Below are positions 27,498 to 36,093 of a stretch of 64,000 bases of DNA, piece by piece (the stretch's first letter is position 1; every line of letters starts with the position of its first letter). The DNA is from an uncultured Alphaproteobacteria bacterium. Its GTDB lineage: Bacteria > Pseudomonadota > Alphaproteobacteria > Rhodobacterales > Rhodobacteraceae. Under the pieces are notes generated by a model. It did not search any database. It was given only the letters and a program-made list of their open reading frames with translations, and had not been told where the DNA came from. The DNA is taken from the NCBI GenBank assembly GCA_902611475.1, contig CACLZW010000007.1, positions 1-64,000 of the forward strand. Reading direction: 5' to 3'. A program made the translations under genes and the position numbers.

Positions 27498-28910
27498 TTA
27501 CATCATTTTTTTACCACGTGTAACAACTAAATCATAGTCTTTAATTTTTTTTCTCAATGTATTTCTATTAATTCCGAGTAGGTTAGCTGCTTTTATTTGA
27601 TTGCCTTCACATAAAGCAAGAGTCAAGTTTATTAAAGGTACTTCTACTTCTTTTAAAACCGTTTGATATAAGCCAGGAGCAGGCAAGCTATCTCCAAGTG
27701 ATCGAAAATAATGGGATAAATGCATTTCAAGAGACTTTGATATTTTCGATCCCTCTAGTGGGTTTAAATCAGATTCCTCGGGTGTGATCATTGCTAGTTC
27801 ATGCTTCGTTATTTTCTCATCTATAATGTCAGTATTTGAGACTAATGAAAGTCGGCCAATAAAATTTTTTAATTCCCTAACATTCCCTGACCACTTTTTC
27901 TTTTTAATAAGTTCTACTGCACCTTTAGTAAGCGATTTAGTCTCCATATCATTATTTGAAAACTCTTTTAAAAAATGTCTAGCAAGCTCTGGGATATCTC
28001 CTAATCTTTCCTCAAGTAGTGGGATGACAAGAGAAACCTCATTCAGTCTATAATATAAGTCTTCACGAAATCTGCCATTTTCAATGGCTTCTTTAAGATC
28101 TTGCCTTGTAGAACTTACTATTTTTAAGTCTTTATAACCTTTTCTCGATGATTCCCTTTTATTTAGCACAGAAAGAATAAAGTTTTGCACTTCAATATTT
28201 GCATTACTTATTTCATCCAAAAATAAAGTTCCGACGATTATATCACTTTGCCCTTCAAAATTTTCAGAAAAAATATCTTGTAATTCCTTTAACGACATAA
28301 GCGAAAGATTGACATCTAAAAAACTCTTGTCTTTTCTAGTTCCAAAATCATGTAGGACCTTTGCTATTAAATTTTTTCCAGTCCCTGATTTACCTTCAAT
28401 TAGAATATTAAAATCCGTATCGATTACTTTTGACAAAATACGGTAAATATTTTGCATCACAGGCGAACTTCCAACTATCGGCAAATTATCTTCCAAATGA
28501 TTATCATCAATCATCAAGTTGTTTTTTAAGTTTGGTGAGGAGTCTGACCTCAACTTAATTGCTGTATTAACGGATGAAATTAGATCTTTTAAATCAAACG
28601 GTTTTGGTAAATATTGATAAGCACCAAATTGATTAGCCCTCATGGCAGTATTAAGATTATTTTTTGCAGACATTACAATTATTGGCATATCAGGTCGTTT
28701 CCTTTTTATTCTAGGAATAAGCTCTAAAGTGTCTCCATCAGGCATCATAACATCTGTCACTAGAACTTCACCCTCGCCATCTTCAAGCCAACGCCATAAA
28801 GTACTTAGAGTACCTGTCGCTCTTACTTTACAGCCAGCACGCGATAATGCTTGAGCTAATATCATTCTCAGCGATCTGTCATCATCTGCAATAATCACAT
28901 TTCCCTCCAC
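27498..28910 (-). CDS. ntrC: Nitrogen response regulator NtrC (GAFTGA-less type)
   Basis: A 470-residue regulator: receiver domain (3-115; phospho-acceptor D in LVTDVMMPDGD, K in YLPKPFD), AAA+ domain (about 145-370) and Fis-type HTH (NQIKAANLLGINRNTLRKKI). The Walker A reads GKSGTGKN, with Asn instead of the usual Glu at the last position, and the GAFTGA loop is absent: SLKELQDIFSENFEG runs straight into SDIIVGTLFLDEIS. R. capsulatus NtrC also lacks GAFTGA and activates sigma-70 promoters; I infer the same here. It overlaps ntrB by one base. Confidence 0.94.
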   Translation of the reverse strand: MEGNVIIADDDRSLRMILAQALSRAGCKVRATGTLSTLWRWLEDGEGEVLVTDVMMPDGDTLELIPRIKRKRPDMPIIVMSAKNNLNTAMRANQFGAYQYLPKPFDLKDLISSVNTAIKLRSDSSPNLKNNLMIDDNHLEDNLPIVGSSPVMQNIYRILSKVIDTDFNILIEGKSGTGKNLIAKVLHDFGTRKDKSFLDVNLSLMSLKELQDIFSENFEGQSDIIVGTLFLDEISNANIEVQNFILSVLNKRESSRKGYKDLKIVSSTRQDLKEAIENGRFREDLYYRLNEVSLVIPLLEERLGDIPELARHFLKEFSNNDMETKSLTKGAVELIKKKKWSGNVRELKNFIGRLSLVSNTDIIDEKITKHELAMITPEESDLNPLEGSKISKSLEMHLSHYFRSLGDSLPAPGLYQTVLKEVEVPLINLTLALCEGNQIKAANLLGINRNTLRKKIKDYDLVVTRGKKMM

Positions 28911-29983
28911 TAGTACATCCTTTCAGATAAAGACGTATCGTAGGCTGGAAGATAAATTTTAAAACATGCTCCTTCGGACATATCGTCTAGCTCAACAAAG
29001 CCACCATGTTCAGATATTATCTTAGCGACTAGAGGTAGCCCAAGACCAGATCCACCCATTTTTGTTGTGCTAAATGGATCAAATATATCAGATATAATGT
29101 TTTTTGATACACCTGGTCCATTATCAGAAAAGGTTATCATTAACTGTAGCTTTTTATTTTTTTCTCCAATAGAGCCTAGAGCTAGACCAGAATAGAAAGA
29201 GGTCTTAATAGTTATCCGCCCACCCTTTTTGCCAACAGCCTCACAAGAATTTTTAATTATGTTATGAAAAGCATGGGTTAGCAATTCGAAGTCCCCATTC
29301 ACGTCAGGTATAGAAGGGTCATAATTTTCTTCAAATGATACGTGCGAACCGTATCCCTGCGAGGCACTCCTTTTTACTTTGTCAATTACATCATGAATAT
29401 TTAATAGATCAAAATCCAGCCTATTAATCTCACCCAACAGTTGAACTCTATCAACAATACTTTCAATTCTCTTAGCTTCCTCAAGAATGATTTGTGTTAA
29501 AGCTTTCTTGTTTTTTACATTTGAGCTTTCAAGCAATTGTGTTGCACCAATAATACTCGCGAGTGGATTCTTAATCTCATGAGATAGCACTGACCCCATA
29601 GCACTTACTGATTTAATAGAACTTTGATTTAATAAAGCCTGCTCCATCTTACCCTTGAGGCGTTTTGGATGAAAGAGAATTAAATTACTCAAACCAGTTT
29701 CAACACTTACTGCGTACATATCAAAAACTTGATTTCCCTTATTTTTCCAATTTATTGGCACATCGAACTTTACAATTGCTGACGAATTAATGCTTATTTT
29801 ATCAAGAACTTCAAAAACGGCGCTGTTTGGCCCAATGTAGCTACTCAGGTTTTTGCCTACCAAACGATAAAGAGAGGTCTCACAATATTGCTGAGATAAC
29901 GGATTAGCTAACTTAATTTCATTTTTAAGATTTAATACGAATGCTGGATATGGTACAGATTCCCATAAATCTTTAAAATCCAT
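28910..29983 (-). CDS. ntrB: Nitrogen regulation sensor kinase/phosphatase NtrB
   Basis: A 357-residue soluble kinase: PAS domain (about 8-115, starting with PYPAFVLNLKNEIKLAN), HisKA with LSHEIKNPLASIIGATQLLE (phospho-accepting His near 136) and a HATPase domain with NIIKNSCEAVG, DNGPGV and GGSGLGLPLV. It phosphorylates NtrC under nitrogen limitation and is normally inhibited by PII, which is encoded at 58.6 kb. First gene of the ntr run; 109 bases separate it from divergent ispD, with no dusB/nifR3 in between. Confidence 0.94.
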   Translation of the reverse strand: MDFKDLWESVPYPAFVLNLKNEIKLANPLSQQYCETSLYRLVGKNLSSYIGPNSAVFEVLDKISINSSAIVKFDVPINWKNKGNQVFDMYAVSVETGLSNLILFHPKRLKGKMEQALLNQSSIKSVSAMGSVLSHEIKNPLASIIGATQLLESSNVKNKKALTQIILEEAKRIESIVDRVQLLGEINRLDFDLLNIHDVIDKVKRSASQGYGSHVSFEENYDPSIPDVNGDFELLTHAFHNIIKNSCEAVGKKGGRITIKTSFYSGLALGSIGEKNKKLQLMITFSDNGPGVSKNIISDIFDPFSTTKMGGSGLGLPLVAKIISEHGGFVELDDMSEGACFKIYLPAYDTSLSERMY

Positions 29984-30092
29984 TATAATGCTCAGGCCAT
30001 AATATCATAACACAAAGAAAAGCATAATTATTATTGCAATCGTTAAGTTTATCAATTTAAACTTTAACTACACTAATTACAATAAATTCTTT

Positions 30093-30791
30093 ATGGAAAA
30101 AAAAATTACAGGTGCATTAATTGTTGCCGCAGGAAAAGGGATTAGATCTAAATCAATAGTTCCAAAACAATATCTAAATTTTGGGCATAAATACGTTTTA
30201 GAAAAAAATATTGAGAATTTTATAAACGAACCTCTGATAGACTTTGTCATTGTTGTTATAAATGAAGATCACTCCGAGTTATATGAGAAAGCCATAGCTA
30301 AAATTAATAACCCAAAATTATTACCAAAATGTTTTGGGGGTAAAACAAGGTCTCAGTCCGTAAAGAATGGTCTTAAAGCGATATCGGAGATAGGTTGTAA
30401 AAAAATACTTATTCAGGATGGGGCAAGACCTTTTACAAGCAATGAAATTATAAAAAATTGCATAAAGGGTCTAGATAAGTTTGATGTAGTTTTCCCTGCA
30501 ATAAAAATTCCAGATACTCTTTACTTAGAAGTAAAAGAAAATAATCAAAGTACAATTGATGCTCTTGGTCTCAATCGTGAGTCTCTTATTAGAGCGCAAA
30601 CACCTCAAGCCTTTCACTTTGACTATATTTATCGAACCCATATGAAATGCGATGAACATCATACGGATGATGTTAACTTAGCCCTCATTGATAAAAAAAA
30701 AATCGATATTGTTTCTGGTAGCGAGTATAACTTTAAAATTACAACTCCAGAGGATATTAAAATTGCAGAGAAAATTTTTGTAAATGTTTAG
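30093..30791 (+). CDS. ispD: 2-C-methyl-D-erythritol 4-phosphate cytidylyltransferase IspD
   Basis: A 232-residue nucleotidyltransferase of the MEP isoprenoid pathway. AAGKGIRSKSIVPKQYL (residues 13-29) is the CTP-binding loop, GGKTRSQSVKNGL near 83-95 and IQDGARPF near 110 are family motifs, and RAQTPQAFHFD follows near 170. In many alphaproteobacteria IspD and IspF are one fused protein; here they are separate, with an eight-base overlap. No clear Shine-Dalgarno precedes the ATG. Confidence 0.95.
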   Translation: MEKKITGALIVAAGKGIRSKSIVPKQYLNFGHKYVLEKNIENFINEPLIDFVIVVINEDHSELYEKAIAKINNPKLLPKCFGGKTRSQSVKNGLKAISEIGCKKILIQDGARPFTSNEIIKNCIKGLDKFDVVFPAIKIPDTLYLEVKENNQSTIDALGLNRESLIRAQTPQAFHFDYIYRTHMKCDEHHTDDVNLALIDKKKIDIVSGSEYNFKITTPEDIKIAEKIFVNV

Positions 30792-31263
30792 AATAGGTAC
30801 TGGATTTGATGTTCATGCATTCGAACCAGGAAATAAAATATATTTGTGTGGAATCGAAATACCATTCGATAGAAGTCTAGCTGGACACTCAGACGCTGAT
30901 GTAGCTCTCCACGCCCTCACGGATGCAATATTAGGCGCTTTAGCTCTTGGCGATATAGGACTGCATTTCCCTGACACAGATGAAAAATGGAAAAAAGCGA
31001 ATTCTATAATTTTTTTAAACTGGTCTATTAAAAAAGCTAAACAAAGAAATTTAAAGTTGTCTAATATTGACCTAACTATAATATGTGAAAAACCTAAAAT
31101 AAATAGTTTTAGAGATCAGCTAATAGCTAATCTTTCGAAAATCTGCTCACTAGAACATGATAAAATTAATGTAAAAGCAACCACCACAGAACGATTAGGG
31201 TTCACTGGACGAGAGGAAGGAATTGCATCAATATGTTCGGTTCTTCTATATGAGACTATCTAG
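30784..31263 (+). CDS. ispF: 2-C-methyl-D-erythritol 2,4-cyclodiphosphate synthase IspF
   Basis: A 159-residue enzyme of full family length. GTGFDVHAF (D9, H11) and GHSDADVALHALTDA supply the zinc and substrate ligands; the end ATTTERLGFTGREEGI is the CMP-binding motif. It cyclises CDP-ME 2-phosphate in the MEP pathway. Start overlaps ispD by eight bases and the end overlaps pgpA by about 14, indicating coupled translation. Confidence 0.96.
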   Translation: MFRIGTGFDVHAFEPGNKIYLCGIEIPFDRSLAGHSDADVALHALTDAILGALALGDIGLHFPDTDEKWKKANSIIFLNWSIKKAKQRNLKLSNIDLTIICEKPKINSFRDQLIANLSKICSLEHDKINVKATTTERLGFTGREEGIASICSVLLYETI

Positions 31264-31714
31264 ATTAATAGTAACTTTTTTTTATATCGGACATGCCAGG
31301 ATAGCACCTGGATCAATTGCAAGCTTAGTTACTACATTGATCTTTTATTTATTTGCTAAGCATTTAATTGCTTACCTATTTATTTTCATTATTTTTATAA
31401 CTACTATTTTGGCATTTTTTGCTGTAAGCGTCTATACCAATAAGTTGTTAGAAAAAGATCGAAGTGAGATTGTAATAGATGAGGTTATTGGACAATCAAT
31501 TGCTTTATTGCCTTTATTACTTTTTGAGCAAACTTACCCCCCACAATTATTCATGTGTATAATCTCATTGCTTTTTTTTAGATTTTTTGACATCGTCAAA
31601 CCTTATCCAATAAATAAGTTTGATAAAATGAATAATACTTTTGGTGTGATATTTGATGATATTTTAGCAGGCATCTTTTCTGCACTTTTCTTGGTATTTG
31701 CATTGAGTTTTTAA
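31250..31714 (+). CDS. pgpA: Phosphatidylglycerophosphatase A
   Basis: About 154 residues with four hydrophobic segments and the PgpA features GHARIAPGSIASLVTT near the N-terminus, IVIDEVIGQSIAL (acidic metal site) near the middle, FRFFDIVKPYPI and GVIFDDILAGIFSAL near the C-terminus. It removes phosphate from phosphatidylglycerophosphate at the inner membrane. I prefer the ATG at 31250, giving MRLSRLI as in relatives; an upstream ATG at 31223 would overlap ispF by 41 bases. Confidence 0.9.
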   Translation: MRLSRLIVTFFYIGHARIAPGSIASLVTTLIFYLFAKHLIAYLFIFIIFITTILAFFAVSVYTNKLLEKDRSEIVIDEVIGQSIALLPLLLFEQTYPPQLFMCIISLLFFRFFDIVKPYPINKFDKMNNTFGVIFDDILAGIFSALFLVFALSF

Positions 31715-32209
31715 ATGCAAAAATCTAAAAAATTATCCAGAAAACTCTTAGAATGTTGCTTAAGCAAAAATATAAAATTAATGACTGCTGAAAGCTGCAC
31801 GGGTGGATTATTAAGCGCAAATATCACGGGAATAGCTGGATCTTCAGCTGTTTTTTCATATGGTATCATTTGCTATTCAAACGAATCAAAAAGAAAATTA
31901 TTAAACGTAGCCGATAAAACCTTAAAGTCCCATGGTGCAGTGAGTTTGGAAACTGTAAGAGAAATGTTAGCTGGTTTATGCACCCAGGCGGAATCAAAGA
32001 CTTTAACTATAGCTATATCCGGTGTTGCAGGACCAAGTGGCTCAGAGTCTAAAGCAGTTGGTTTAGTTTTTATTGGAGTTAAAATATCGTCTAATGACAC
32101 TGAGATAATTACTGAACATAACTTTGGAAATATTGAAAGAAATAAAATTCAACAAAAAAGTGTGAATGAAGCGCTTAAAATAAGCCTAGATATAATAGGA
32201 AAAATTTAA
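31715..32209 (+). CDS. pncC: CinA C-terminal domain protein (nicotinamide-nucleotide amidase, PncC type)
   Basis: A 164-residue stand-alone CinA C-terminal domain. TAESCTGGLLSANITGIAGSS (first 20 residues of this run near 24-43), SYGIICYSNESKR, HGAVS and SGVAGPSGSE are the conserved blocks, with the catalytic Ser/Thr region in ESCTGG. It deamidates nicotinamide mononucleotide to nicotinate mononucleotide in NAD recycling. It starts directly after the pgpA stop and converges on ratA with only five bases between stops. Confidence 0.92.
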   Translation: MQKSKKLSRKLLECCLSKNIKLMTAESCTGGLLSANITGIAGSSAVFSYGIICYSNESKRKLLNVADKTLKSHGAVSLETVREMLAGLCTQAESKTLTIAISGVAGPSGSESKAVGLVFIGVKISSNDTEIITEHNFGNIERNKIQQKSVNEALKISLDIIGKI

Positions 32210-32214
32210 AGATT

Positions 32215-32652
32215 TTATTCTCTGGCTCTTCTTTCAAAGGCATCGATAACTTTTAATGCTATTTTTTCAAAACTGATAGAAAATATTTTTTCTTTAATAA
32301 ATGAACTAAATGACACCGCTATAGAAAAAGTAACTTCACAAAAATTTTCTTTTTCAATAAACGACCAATCTGCAATCATAGATTTAAATGGTTTAGTGTC
32401 ACCAGATATTGAGATAGTGTTTAATTTCCGGTCTACTGCTACCTTTGTTTCAAAATTTTCAGAAGAGAATTTAAAGTTAATTGATAGAAGAGCGGAAAAA
32501 TACTCTATTTCATCTGTAATAAACCTATCATATATTTCTACATCAGAACAAAAAGGAATAAAGTTTGTATACGATTTTACATCAGCCACTACATTAAGCA
32601 GATCATTTGCTCTGCAATCATATACGTTTTTTGTTAACGTTTTTTTGAGCAT
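32215..32652 (-). CDS. RatA/COQ10-type START-domain protein
   Basis: A 145-residue polyketide cyclase/START-fold protein of the COQ10/RatA (YfjG) family: [19 protein letters not shown] near 17-35 is the typical helix and loop, WSFIE near 95 the late beta strand. COQ10-like members bind ubiquinone and support respiration; RatA in E. coli was described as a toxin blocking 70S assembly. Position next to lipA is the Rhodobacterales arrangement and favours a quinone-related role. Its ATG lies 35 bases inside the end of lipA; no later Met is a better start. Confidence 0.87.
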   Translation of the reverse strand: MLKKTLTKNVYDCRANDLLNVVADVKSYTNFIPFCSDVEIYDRFITDEIEYFSALLSINFKFSSENFETKVAVDRKLNTISISGDTKPFKSMIADWSFIEKENFCEVTFSIAVSFSSFIKEKIFSISFEKIALKVIDAFERRARE

Positions 32653-33586
32653 CCAGGGCTTTTCTTCTAGCTTCTTTTAAAAGTTTAAAATCATTATCAG
32701 CATGGAAAGACGATCTTGTTAGTGGCGTTGACGAGACAAGCAAGAAACCTTTGCCTAGTGCCAATTTTTTGTAATGTTCAAATGTTTCAGGTGTTACAAA
32801 CTCTTTAACGGGAAAATGCTTAGGAGTAGGTTGTAAGTATTGACCAATAGTTAAGAAATCTACCTCCGCTGCTCTCAAGTCATCCATAAGTTGACTTACT
32901 TCAATTCTTGTTTCACCCATTCCTACCATAATACCTGATTTGGTGAATATAGACCGTTTTTCTTCCTTAACTCTACTTAAGAGTCTTAACGAAGTGAAAT
33001 ATCTTGCACCAGGCCTTACTACGGGATAAAGGCTTGGTACAGTTTCTAAGTTATGATTAAATACATCAGGTTCTGAATTTAGTATTTTCAGTACAACTTC
33101 ATCATCACATTTCAAAAAATCTGGTGTCAAAATTTCGATGGTAGTTGAAGGAGAATACTTTTTTATAGCGTCAATTGTCTTTACATAGTGTTGAGCTCCA
33201 CCGTCTGGTAGATCGTCTCTATCGACACTAGTAACGACTACATGGCTTAGATTCATTTTTGAAACTGCTCGCCCTATTCGGTCCGGCTCTAAAACGTCTA
33301 ATTTAAATGGCACGCCCGTCTTAACATTACAAAAGGCACAGCCTCTGGTACAGATGTCTCCCATTATTAAAAAAGTCGCATGCCCTTTAGACCAGCATTC
33401 ACCTATATTAGGACAACTAGCCTCTTCACAGATTGTTTTAAGATTATTTTTTTTTACAATCCTCTTAGTCTCCTTATAACCTTCGGACAATGGTGCCTTT
33501 ACCTTTATCCACGAAGGCTTTTTTGCCATAGGTATGGCATGGTTTTTGAGCTTTTCAGGATGCCTTACTTCAAATCTTTTATTCAT
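32618..33586 (-). CDS. lipA: Lipoyl synthase
   Basis: A 322-residue radical SAM enzyme. The auxiliary cluster motif is [12 protein letters not shown] (near 53-64) and the radical SAM motif is CTRGCAFC (near 79-86); the C-terminal RSSFHAD serine that coordinates the auxiliary cluster is present. It inserts sulfur at C6 and C8 of octanoyl groups on E2/H proteins. It lies 12 bases after lpd, whose E3 product acts on lipoylated complexes, and overlaps ratA by 35 bases. Confidence 0.96.
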   Translation of the reverse strand: MNKRFEVRHPEKLKNHAIPMAKKPSWIKVKAPLSEGYKETKRIVKKNNLKTICEEASCPNIGECWSKGHATFLIMGDICTRGCAFCNVKTGVPFKLDVLEPDRIGRAVSKMNLSHVVVTSVDRDDLPDGGAQHYVKTIDAIKKYSPSTTIEILTPDFLKCDDEVVLKILNSEPDVFNHNLETVPSLYPVVRPGARYFTSLRLLSRVKEEKRSIFTKSGIMVGMGETRIEVSQLMDDLRAAEVDFLTIGQYLQPTPKHFPVKEFVTPETFEHYKKLALGKGFLLVSSTPLTRSSFHADNDFKLLKEARRKALDAQKNVNKKRI

Positions 33587-33598
33587 CTTTTTCTAATA

Positions 33599-34984
33599 TT
33601 ATATGTGTATCTCTCTATCAGACGCTTTTAAAACGCTTTCATGAATTGCCTCCGATAGCGTGGGGTGAGGAAAAATAGTATTCTCAATATTTTCTTTAAT
33701 AATCTCTGCTTCCTTAGCCAAAGCGTAATTATGAATTAACTCGGTAACACCCATTCCAACCATATGCACACCCAAAAATTCTCCAGTTGCTTTATGGATT
33801 ATTGTCTTAATAAAACCGTTTTCATATCCCATAGCCATTGCTTTACCATTAGCACTAAAAGGAAACATTCCAATATTAAATTCAAAACCTTTTTCAACTG
33901 CTTCCTTTTCAGTAAGGCCAATACTAGCAACTTCTGGATCGCAATAAGTGCAAGCAGGAATTCGATCTTTTTTTATTGGGTGAACGTTCATCCCAGCAAT
34001 TTGTTCAGCTACAGAAATGCCTTCATGACTTGCCTTGTGAGCAAGCCAAGGAGGGCTAGCTACATCACCGATCGCATAGATATTATCTACATTCGTTTTA
34101 CAATATTCGTCAACTACAATACTTCCATTCGAGCAATTAATATTTATACTTTCAAGATTAAGATTTTCTATGTTTCCAACAATACCTACGGCTAAGATAG
34201 CTTTTTCGAAATCCAGTGAAAGCATTTTGTTTTCGCTTTTCAATTCAGCCTCAAATAAACTTCCTTTTTGTTTCAGAGATAAAAGGGAGTGGTTTTTATA
34301 AATCTTAATTCCCCGGTTTAAAAACTGTTTTTCTACAAAGTTTGAAACTTCTAAGTCTTCATTTGGAAGAATATTCGGTTTTGATTCTAATACGGAAACT
34401 TCTGATCCCATTTGAGCAAAAAAACTTGCGAATTCAACACCTATTGCTCCCGAACCAACAATTAAAAGCTTATTAGGTATCTTATCAACTTGTAGGGCCT
34501 CCTTATAAAACCACACATTACTTGAATTTGGAACTCCACTGATTTCACGCGGCCTCCCACCACTGGCAATACAAATATTTTTACTAGAAATTTCTTTAAC
34601 CACATTATTTTTAGATGTAATTCGAATTGATTTAGAAGTTTTAAATGAAGCCTCACCATCAAAAATAACAACTTTATTTTTCTTCAAAAGATATTCAACG
34701 CCAGAAGATAATTTTTTAGCAATTGAACGAGATCTTTTAACAACCTCACGAATATCTATGTCTCCTAATTTGCTTTTTATCCCGTACTTTTCTGAACCCT
34801 TTATAATTTTAAGAACCTCGGCGGATCTTAAAAATGACTTGGTCGGAATACATCCCCAATTAAGGCATACTCCTCCCAAAGCATCCTTTTCAACTACAGC
34901 AACTTTCAGCCCTAATTGAGCGCCTCTAATTGCAGCCACATAGCCCCCTGGCCCCGAACCAATTATTACCAAATCAAAATCCAT
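33599..34984 (-). CDS. lpd: Dihydrolipoyl dehydrogenase (E3)
   Basis: A 461-residue flavoprotein: FAD motif GSGPGGYVAA (9-18), redox disulfide GGVCLNWGCIPTK (near 37-49), NAD motif GSGAIGVEFASFF (near 173-185), YAIGDV near 305, and the C-terminal active-site HPHPTLSE read here as FPHPTLSE with the His-Glu dyad. The usual second H of HAHPT is therefore kept at FPHPT. It reoxidises dihydrolipoamide for 2-oxoacid dehydrogenases and glycine cleavage. It heads a lpd-lipA-ratA run, 53 bases after queA. Confidence 0.95.
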   Translation of the reverse strand: MDFDLVIIGSGPGGYVAAIRGAQLGLKVAVVEKDALGGVCLNWGCIPTKSFLRSAEVLKIIKGSEKYGIKSKLGDIDIREVVKRSRSIAKKLSSGVEYLLKKNKVVIFDGEASFKTSKSIRITSKNNVVKEISSKNICIASGGRPREISGVPNSSNVWFYKEALQVDKIPNKLLIVGSGAIGVEFASFFAQMGSEVSVLESKPNILPNEDLEVSNFVEKQFLNRGIKIYKNHSLLSLKQKGSLFEAELKSENKMLSLDFEKAILAVGIVGNIENLNLESININCSNGSIVVDEYCKTNVDNIYAIGDVASPPWLAHKASHEGISVAEQIAGMNVHPIKKDRIPACTYCDPEVASIGLTEKEAVEKGFEFNIGMFPFSANGKAMAMGYENGFIKTIIHKATGEFLGVHMVGMGVTELIHNYALAKEAEIIKENIENTIFPHPTLSEAIHESVLKASDREIHI

Positions 34985-35037
34985 GAATTTCCTTCATTTA
35001 ATATATAGCACCTAAAGCATAAATTTAAATTAAAACT

Positions 35038-36093
35038 TTACGGAAACAACAGACAACAATCCCCGTACGAAAAAAGCCTATATCTTTTTTCTATCGCCAA
35101 TTTATACAGCTCATTGGCCTTTTTGATACCTAAAAAAGCATTTACAAGTATGAAAAGGGTGGATTTAGGTAGATGAAAATTGGTAAATAATCCTGAGCAT
35201 ACTTTAAAATCGTGACCTGGCTTAAGAAAAGTGTTAACAGACCCATTAAATGCCTGAAAACCGTTATTAACAAAGATGGAGCTCTCTAACACTCTCATTA
35301 CCGTTGTACCGACCGCAATTAATTTTCCTCCCCTTTTCAGCGTTTCGCGTATTTTTAATGCAGCATTTTCATCAACACTAGCAAATTCAGAATGCATTTT
35401 GTGTTTATCTATGTTGGTCTCGCGAATTGGTAAAAAAGTTCCTCCACTGACATGCAATGTTATAAAGCAATAGGGGATATTTTTTCTTCTCAGGCGCAGT
35501 ATATAATCGTCTGGAAAATGCAAAGATGCGGTCGGCGCGGCAACTGATCCATCAATTTCAGCAAAAGGAGTTTGATAGCTTTTAAAATCTGCTTTTTTGG
35601 GTCCACGTTTTTTAATTATATATGGTGGTAAAGGCATATCTCCTATTTCTTTCAAGCAGGTTATTAACTCTTTCCTACCAGTCTCAAAATTCATTACACA
35701 TTGTGCAAAGTTAATCGAGAGAATCTCAGCAGACAAATCTTTTGAAAAAATTATTCTATCGCCTTTTTTTAGTTTTTTTAATGGTTTGCAAAAGGTAGTC
35801 CAAACATTCCCATCAATCGCTTTATTAAGAGTAACGTTGACTTTTGGTTTTGTATTCGCTGAGGACGCCCTCACTCTTTGCCCTGTTAGCCTGCATGGCA
35901 TGACCCTCGTATTATTAAAAACCAACAAATCATTTGCAGACACGTATTTTAGTAGGTCACTTACTCTTTGATGAGAGAAATTATTTTTTTTAAATACAAG
36001 CATATTAGCTTGATCCTTAGTTGCTAAAGGATCCAAGGCGACTAACTCATCAGGATAAGAATAGTTATATGAGTCTAAATCACGACTCATCAC
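35038..36093 (-). CDS. queA: S-adenosylmethionine:tRNA ribosyltransferase-isomerase QueA
   Basis: A 351-residue enzyme of normal length for QueA. Landmarks are YSYPDELVALDPL at the N-terminus, LLVFNNTRVMPCRL near 56-69, AAPTASLHF near 187, LHVSGGTFLPIRE near 217 and TNFHLPKSTL near 305. It transfers ribose from SAM to 7-aminomethyl-7-deazaguanine in tRNA to give epoxyqueuosine. Its ATG overlaps the AsmA-like gene's stop by four bases. Confidence 0.95.
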   Translation of the reverse strand: MMSRDLDSYNYSYPDELVALDPLATKDQANMLVFKKNNFSHQRVSDLLKYVSANDLLVFNNTRVMPCRLTGQRVRASSANTKPKVNVTLNKAIDGNVWTTFCKPLKKLKKGDRIIFSKDLSAEILSINFAQCVMNFETGRKELITCLKEIGDMPLPPYIIKKRGPKKADFKSYQTPFAEIDGSVAAPTASLHFPDDYILRLRRKNIPYCFITLHVSGGTFLPIRETNIDKHKMHSEFASVDENAALKIRETLKRGGKLIAVGTTVMRVLESSIFVNNGFQAFNGSVNTFLKPGHDFKVCSGLFTNFHLPKSTLFILVNAFLGIKKANELYKLAIEKRYRLFSYGDCCLLFP

